From NCBI GenBank assembly GCA_018992685.1, contig JACVGT010000013.1:60228-124227 (forward strand): DNA of 64,000 nt, given 5' to 3'. Under the pieces are notes generated by a model. The model did not search any database. It saw only the letters and a list, made by a program, of their open reading frames with translations, and was not told the origin of the DNA. Position 1 is the stretch's first letter. Each line of letters opens with the position of its first letter. This DNA comes from Theionarchaea archaeon. GTDB taxonomy: Archaea > Methanobacteriota_B > Thermococci > Methanofastidiosales > SZ-28-30. The translations under genes and the position numbers were made by a program. Positions 59,611 to 64,000 of the stretch are shown here, piece by piece.

Positions 59611-60891
59611 ATGCACAGAATTCACAAATGGATTACTGTCGTGGTTATCTCGTTGATTATGGTAATCTCTGGTATTTCCAGCGCCTCCGTTGTGAAAGAA
59701 TCTCAGATAACGGAAAATACCAACACTCAATGGCGACCCTCCGTGTGGGGAAAATACCTTGTATGGCAGGATCAGAGAAATGGAAATGCCGACATCTATG
59801 GATATGATCTTTATGGAGGAACGGAATTCCCCATTTGCACCAACGTATTTAACCAAGAACACCCAACAATATACGAGAACATTGTTGTATGGTATGATTG
59901 GAGGAATGGAAATGCCGACATCTATGGGTACGATCTCATCACAAGAACTGAGTTTCCCATCTGCACCAATGTAAATAATCAGCGGCTGCCTGTAGTATGT
60001 GGTACGTATGTGGTGTGGAACGACTGGAGAAATGGCAACTGGGATGTCTATGGGTATGATCTCACCACAGGAACAGAGTTTCCCATCTGTACCAATGGTT
60101 CCCACCAGTACTTCCCTAGAACTGGTGGAAAGTATGCGGTATGGTGGGACGAGAGAAATGGCTTGGGCAACTGGGATGTCTACGGATATGACTTCGAAAC
60201 AGGTACAGAGTTTCCAATCTGTTTGAGTTCAAGTAGCCAAGGATATCCTGCGATACACAACAATGTGGTGGCATGGATTGATGAAAGGAATGGGAACTGG
60301 GATATCTATGGATATGACATCGAAACAGGTACAGAATTCCCTATTTGCACTAATACCTCTGATCAGTTCCGTCCATGGGTATTCAACGATGTCGTGGTAT
60401 GGTTTGATATGCGGAATGGAAATCAGGACATCTACGGATACCAAATATCAACTGGTACGGAATTCCAGATCACTACTAACCTGAGTGATCAGAGGCATCC
60501 CAAGATCTGCTGTAACTATGTGACATGGCATGACAGGAGAGATGGAGACTACAACATCTACATCGCTAAGCTGGATGTCAATGTGTGTGTGGGACAACTG
60601 GCATACCCCTATCGTCCTGTAGACTACAACAGCCCAATGAGATCTCTGGCTTCAACCCGGATTTCAGAGGTACAAAGCTTGCTGGAAGAACTACAGAGCA
60701 CATGTGAGAAGTTCAAAGAGAATGATGACCCCCTGTATGAGAAATGCTGCGTGGATCGATTGGATGAAGCACAGAAGTACCTGGAAAAGGCTGAGACATT
60801 GTTCATGACTGGCAACTACATTGCAGCAAACTACTGGGCACTCAAGGCCCTTGAAATCCTGCAGGAAACTAAAGACTGCTGTTCATCATAA
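59611..60891 (+). CDS. secreted TolB-type beta-propeller protein
   Basis: 426 residues. An N-terminal signal sequence ('WITVVVISLIMVISGISSAS') is followed by about seven near-identical repeats of 42-45 residues with 'RNGN.DIYGYD', 'TEFPICTN' and 'VVW.D', forming a TolB/WD40-like propeller. A C-terminal helical pair with Cys residues ('STCEKFKENDDPLYEKCC', 'KDCCSS') follows. No membrane anchor is visible, so it is likely secreted or surface bound. Repeats are well conserved also at DNA level, giving a long shadow ORF on the opposite strand. Confidence 0.8.
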   Translation: MHRIHKWITVVVISLIMVISGISSASVVKESQITENTNTQWRPSVWGKYLVWQDQRNGNADIYGYDLYGGTEFPICTNVFNQEHPTIYENIVVWYDWRNGNADIYGYDLITRTEFPICTNVNNQRLPVVCGTYVVWNDWRNGNWDVYGYDLTTGTEFPICTNGSHQYFPRTGGKYAVWWDERNGLGNWDVYGYDFETGTEFPICLSSSSQGYPAIHNNVVAWIDERNGNWDIYGYDIETGTEFPICTNTSDQFRPWVFNDVVVWFDMRNGNQDIYGYQISTGTEFQITTNLSDQRHPKICCNYVTWHDRRDGDYNIYIAKLDVNVCVGQLAYPYRPVDYNSPMRSLASTRISEVQSLLEELQSTCEKFKENDDPLYEKCCVDRLDEAQKYLEKAETLFMTGNYIAANYWALKALEILQETKDCCSS

Positions 60892-60912
60892 TCCTTCTTT
60901 TTCTCTTTCATT
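60892..60912 (+). terminator. pyrimidine-rich terminator after the propeller gene
   Basis: AATCCTTCTTTTTCTCTTTC directly after the stop codon. Confidence 0.45.
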
Positions 60913-61165
60913 ATGGTTATAACTCCAGCTGATTTTTCCATTTTCCGGATGTCGAGCTTCTTGCGCTGCTTTTTCCCCAGGTTGGGGCATCTATCGAGAT
61001 CGACCATTTTTGTTAAGTACACGACAGATTTCAGGAAATCGGTGCATGCACTCGGTTGAGTACAAGTCTTTCTTTCCTAATCGTCCACTGGCTGCTGAAA
61101 AATGTAGTCATTCCATGAATCGGGAACAAACATTTTTAAGGATTGCCAAAGTTAAGGTGATCGAC

Positions 61166-62434
61166 ATGCTTCCCAGAATGGTAGTGTACGGACTGAAAGC
61201 CTATGCAATCCAGTGGCAGTCTCTTAGTGCAGTCGAAAAGCTTCAAGAGAAGAACCTGCGACACATTGTGTCTCATGCCTACAGGAATTCCCCCTTCTAC
61301 AGGCAAAGATTCAAAGAGCATGGAATCACACCTGACGACATCGGGACAATCAATGACCTGGAGAAACTGCCCACCGTGACAAAAAGAGATATCATTGACA
61401 ATTTCTCCAGTGTAGTAAGCAGGGGATTCAGCAAAGAAACCTGTACCGTGGAATCCACCTCTGGTTCCACAGGAGAAAACATGACAATTCTCCACGATTC
61501 CAGGGCCATTGATTACTACGCCCCTGTCCACATCCGGGGACATATGGCTGTTGGATTGAGACCACACCACAGGACAGCCTACATTCGGTATAAGTCCATG
61601 GGTCCAAGCCTCGTAGAAAGATTTGGATTTTTCAGATTCTCCCACATTCCCTCAGACCTCCCCCCATCCACAATTATTGAACGCATGAAGGAAATCAGGG
61701 CTTTTGCCATAAACTGCTATCCCAATACCATGAACCTGATTGCAAAGGAGATATCTCAAGATGATGCTGAGTTCCTGTCGCCTCACCACATCGTGACCTG
61801 GTCAGAGAAGCTGACTCCGCGGATCAGGAAGACTGTTGAAGATACCTTTCACTGTCCGGTGTATGACCAGTATGGTGCATTTGAGTGTCATTCCATCGCA
61901 GCTGAGTGTACAGAAAAGAGAATGCATATTAATGCCGACGTTCTGGTAATGGAATTTCTAAAAGAGGGGGAGCCTGTGGCGCCCGGGGAGCGAGGCGAAA
62001 TAGTAATCACCAATTTATGGAACAGGGCGATGCCCTTCATTCGATACAAGATTGGGGATATTGGAGGACCATCTGATGAGATGTGTGAATGTGGACGAGG
62101 ACTGCCGCTGATGGAGGAGTTAGAGGGACGTACAGATGATGCTCTTGTGACCACTTCGGGAAGACCAGTCTTGCCCAGTTTCATCGTTCCCCTTTTCTTC
62201 CCCTACCCTGAAATTGACGCCTTTCAGATAGTTCAGAAAACGAGAGAAAACATACAGATAAAGATTGTAAAAGGGAAAACCTACAGAGAAGAAACAGACA
62301 GACAGATTATCCAGAAGTTCAGAAGTATTTTCGGCAACGAGCCCGACATTCGTATAGAACATGTAGAAGAAATTAAGAAAACACCGGGGGGGAAACTTCG
62401 GTGTATCATATGTGAGGTGCCCCAATGTTACTAA
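61166..62434 (+). CDS. PaaK/CapK-like adenylate-forming enzyme, paralogue 1
   Basis: 422 residues. 'VESTSGSTGENMTIL' is the phosphate-binding loop; 'YDQYGAFECHSIAAEC' and 'MPFIRYKIGDIG' are PaaK-family motifs; 'ECGRGLPLMEELEGRTDD' follows. Proteins like phenylacetate-CoA ligase adenylate carboxylic acids; members in capsule clusters are called CapK. Start ATG 61166 has AGGTGA five bases upstream and a TATA-like TTTTTAAGG near 61132; the ORF track begins 52 codons earlier in sequence with no coding character. The stop overlaps the next gene by 10 bp. Confidence 0.75.
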   Translation: MLPRMVVYGLKAYAIQWQSLSAVEKLQEKNLRHIVSHAYRNSPFYRQRFKEHGITPDDIGTINDLEKLPTVTKRDIIDNFSSVVSRGFSKETCTVESTSGSTGENMTILHDSRAIDYYAPVHIRGHMAVGLRPHHRTAYIRYKSMGPSLVERFGFFRFSHIPSDLPPSTIIERMKEIRAFAINCYPNTMNLIAKEISQDDAEFLSPHHIVTWSEKLTPRIRKTVEDTFHCPVYDQYGAFECHSIAAECTEKRMHINADVLVMEFLKEGEPVAPGERGEIVITNLWNRAMPFIRYKIGDIGGPSDEMCECGRGLPLMEELEGRTDDALVTTSGRPVLPSFIVPLFFPYPEIDAFQIVQKTRENIQIKIVKGKTYREETDRQIIQKFRSIFGNEPDIRIEHVEEIKKTPGGKLRCIICEVPQCY

Positions 62435-63708
62435 ATTTGCCGTATCACGTCCTTCTGGCACTGAGAAATCAGTATTCCAGTCCAGAATCTCTAAGAAAGT
62501 GGCAGGAAAAGCGCCTGAAACATATGGTGGAACATGCCTACACGAACACTCAATTCTACCACCAAAAATTCAGAGAGGCAGGAATTCGGCCAGAGGACAT
62601 TCAAGAATTGAGCGATCTGCAAAAGATCCCTGTGATCAGCAAGCGCGAGGTGCGCGAACAGGGTGCTGGCTCACTGGTAGCACGTGGATACAATGAAAGG
62701 AATTGCGAAGTCCACTACACCTCGGGGTCTTCAGGCACTATGTTAAGAATATTATATGATTCTGAAAACCATCAGTACGAGACTGCTGTCTCATATCGAT
62801 ACCATCTGGGCCAAGGGGTGAGGCCGTGGCATAGGTACTACCTCATTCTGCACGACGAAAGGGAGCTTCAAGACTCTCGAAAAAGGAAATTCCTGTACCA
62901 AAAATTAGGGGTACCTGGAGATTTGCCTGATGAGCAGAAAATCACGCTGGCCCAGCAGTACAACCCTCATGTGATTGGAGGACATCTTTCCAGCCTCATT
63001 TCCATGGGGAGGATAATGGAGGCCCAGGGAATTAGCGACGTCAGACCCAAGATCTTGATCGTGGGAGGAGAATTGTCACTCCCTGTTCATCGTGAGTATG
63101 TGGAGCGTGTCTTCGGGGGGAAGACCTACGACAAATATGGGGCCTTTGAGGTGAAATCAATTGCATGGGAGTGCCAACATCGTAGCATGCACATTGATGC
63201 AGATTCTGTCCTTGTGGAGTTCTTGAAGGATGGAGAACCTGCTGCTCCCGGTGAGCGAGGTGAGGTGGTGGTGACCAACCTGTGGAATATGGCCATGCCC
63301 TTTATCCGCTACAGACTGGGCGATATCGGAGTGCCCTCTGTTAAGAGTTGTACCTGCGGGAGAACCCTGCCTGTGATGGAGATCATCGAAGGGAGACTGG
63401 ACGATTTCATCGTCCTTCCTTCAGGAACCCTCATTCCGCCTGGAGCCATTGTGCCCCTGTTTCTTGCCGTCCCCCAGGTGGATCAATTCAGAGTGATACA
63501 GGACAGGAAAGACTCAGTCAAAGTCCAGATCAGGCCAGGCCGAGAGTATACTGATATTGTGGAGCAAGAATTGATCCAGAAACTGAGGGAGACCCTGGGA
63601 GAACCTGTGCACATTGATGTTGAACGAGTTGAAAGCATTGAACAGACAGCCAGGGGTAAGTCCAGAGCTGTCATGTCCAACGTTAATGTGGATTTGTCAC
63701 GGTTGTGA
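62425..63708 (+). CDS. PaaK/CapK-like adenylate-forming enzyme, paralogue 2
   Basis: 427 residues, homologous to its left neighbour along its length: 'VHYTSGSSGTMLRIL', 'YDKYGAFEVKSIAWEC', 'MPFIRYRLGDIG' and 'CGRTLPVMEIIEGRLDD' repeat the same motifs. The N-terminal 'LRKWQEKRLKHMVEHAYTNTQFYHQKF' is typical of PaaK. GAGGTGCCCCA lies before the ATG inside the previous gene, so the two are translationally linked. Natural substrates are unknown. A tandem duplication is evident from the order and similarity. Confidence 0.75.
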   Translation: MLLNLPYHVLLALRNQYSSPESLRKWQEKRLKHMVEHAYTNTQFYHQKFREAGIRPEDIQELSDLQKIPVISKREVREQGAGSLVARGYNERNCEVHYTSGSSGTMLRILYDSENHQYETAVSYRYHLGQGVRPWHRYYLILHDERELQDSRKRKFLYQKLGVPGDLPDEQKITLAQQYNPHVIGGHLSSLISMGRIMEAQGISDVRPKILIVGGELSLPVHREYVERVFGGKTYDKYGAFEVKSIAWECQHRSMHIDADSVLVEFLKDGEPAAPGERGEVVVTNLWNMAMPFIRYRLGDIGVPSVKSCTCGRTLPVMEIIEGRLDDFIVLPSGTLIPPGAIVPLFLAVPQVDQFRVIQDRKDSVKVQIRPGREYTDIVEQELIQKLRETLGEPVHIDVERVESIEQTARGKSRAVMSNVNVDLSRL

Positions 63709-63850
63709 ATGAGACCTCCGCCTTGTGAAGTTCTCAAAACAAAAGAGAGATGATTTCCTTGCTGAACTATCAGTCCAGTATTATTTCCTTCTGTAGCATT
63801 AATAGTCAATCTGATGTAAGGAAAAGTTTATTAGTTCTAGCAACCTCAGA

Positions 63851-64000
63851 ATGACCATGTTCTTGAAAGATCTGTACTACTTGGGGAGTATGTGGAGGAA
63901 TCCCAGAAAGCCAGTTCATGCTGTTGAGAAGTACCAGCTCAAGATGCTGAGGAGCGTTGTCCGGCACGCCTTCACCAATTCACCATTCTATCATGAGAAA
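63851..64000 (+). CDS. PaaK/CapK-like adenylate-forming enzyme, paralogue 3 (5' part only)
   Basis: The first 50 codons, open to the window edge. 'LRSVVRHAFTNSPFYHEK' matches the N-terminal motif of the two preceding genes. The ATG at 63851 (alternative 63857) lies about 24 nt from a TATA-like AAGTTTATTAG (63822-63832), so a leaderless start. The ORF track misses it because of the edge. Confidence 0.65.
   Translation, partial: MTMFLKDLYYLGSMWRNPRKPVHAVEKYQLKMLRSVVRHAFTNSPFYHEK

Noticed and set aside
59563-60105. 180-residue minus-strand ORF with repeats
   Set aside because: It is the reverse frame of the propeller repeats.
1-64000. CRISPR arrays, insertion sequences, rRNA or tRNA genes
   Set aside because: No regularly spaced repeats, transposase-like proteins, or conserved RNA motifs were seen by eye.

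Overview
The window is archaeal, and most probably comes from an uncultivated euryarchaeote. Archaeal marker genes include an Alba-type chromatin protein, a 31-residue eL41 ribosomal protein, an archaemetzincin, a PurP-type purine enzyme, a geranylgeranyl-reductase-family flavoprotein, KaiC-like and DUF835 signalling proteins, bat-type HTH and EVE-domain proteins. Many genes have a TATA box about 24-28 nt upstream of the start codon and no Shine-Dalgarno, the archaeal leaderless pattern; genes inside operons have GGAGGTG-like sites. Large winged-helix regulators and PaaK-like enzymes recall Theionarchaea-like or Thermococci-related lineages, but that placement is a guess. I found no rRNA, tRNA, CRISPR array or insertion sequence.

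Layout. 1-1.5 kb: the 3' part of a GH3-like gene with an aberrant end, then two copies of a hairpin-forming repeat. 1.5-6 kb: a DUF6125-like protein with a flavoprotein, then a PurP homologue coupled to an ATP-grasp ligase. 6-12 kb: a HerA/DUF87-like ATPase, an EVE protein, a HEAT-repeat protein, a V4R-domain protein and a PapA5-like acyltransferase. 12-14.6 kb: an OPT transporter followed directly by an unlisted 39-residue membrane protein, then a decayed small gene. 14.8-18.5 kb: a seven-TM/Cys-rich/DUF835 receptor, archaemetzincin and two radical SAM genes resembling the LipS1/LipS2 lipoyl synthase. 18.5-23 kb: a DRTGG-domain protein, acetyl-CoA synthetase and a U32-like protein. 23-28 kb: GcvH, four consecutive CBS-domain genes and a regulator.

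28-36 kb: two divergent potassium-uptake modules (TrkH/TrkA and KtrB/KtrA-like) around a palindromic operator candidate, then CYTH, PP-loop, methyltransferase and MBL-fold genes. 36-44 kb looks like a sensory block: a bat-type regulator with a perfect 16-bp palindrome at its start, a divergent 923-residue protein joining a ParB/SerK-like domain, a winged helix and an ATP-cone, then a KaiC-like ATPase and a propeller/TPR/TM/DUF835 receptor. 44-50 kb: ThiI-like PP-loop protein, NAD(P)HX repair enzyme, a second large regulator, formiminotransferase, phosphoesterase, eL41 and Alba. 50-64 kb resembles a cell-surface glycan or glycolipid region: alpha/alpha-barrel protein, GT2, two FemAB/GNAT paralogues, polysaccharide deacetylase, membrane methyltransferase, membrane protein, GNAT, secreted propeller and three tandem PaaK/CapK-like adenylating enzymes, the last cut by the window edge.

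Possible connections: the LipS pair could lipoylate GcvH. The CBS proteins could sense nucleotides beside the potassium transporters. The 36-44 kb block may couple nucleotide or surface signals to transcription. These are inferences from family and position, not demonstrations.
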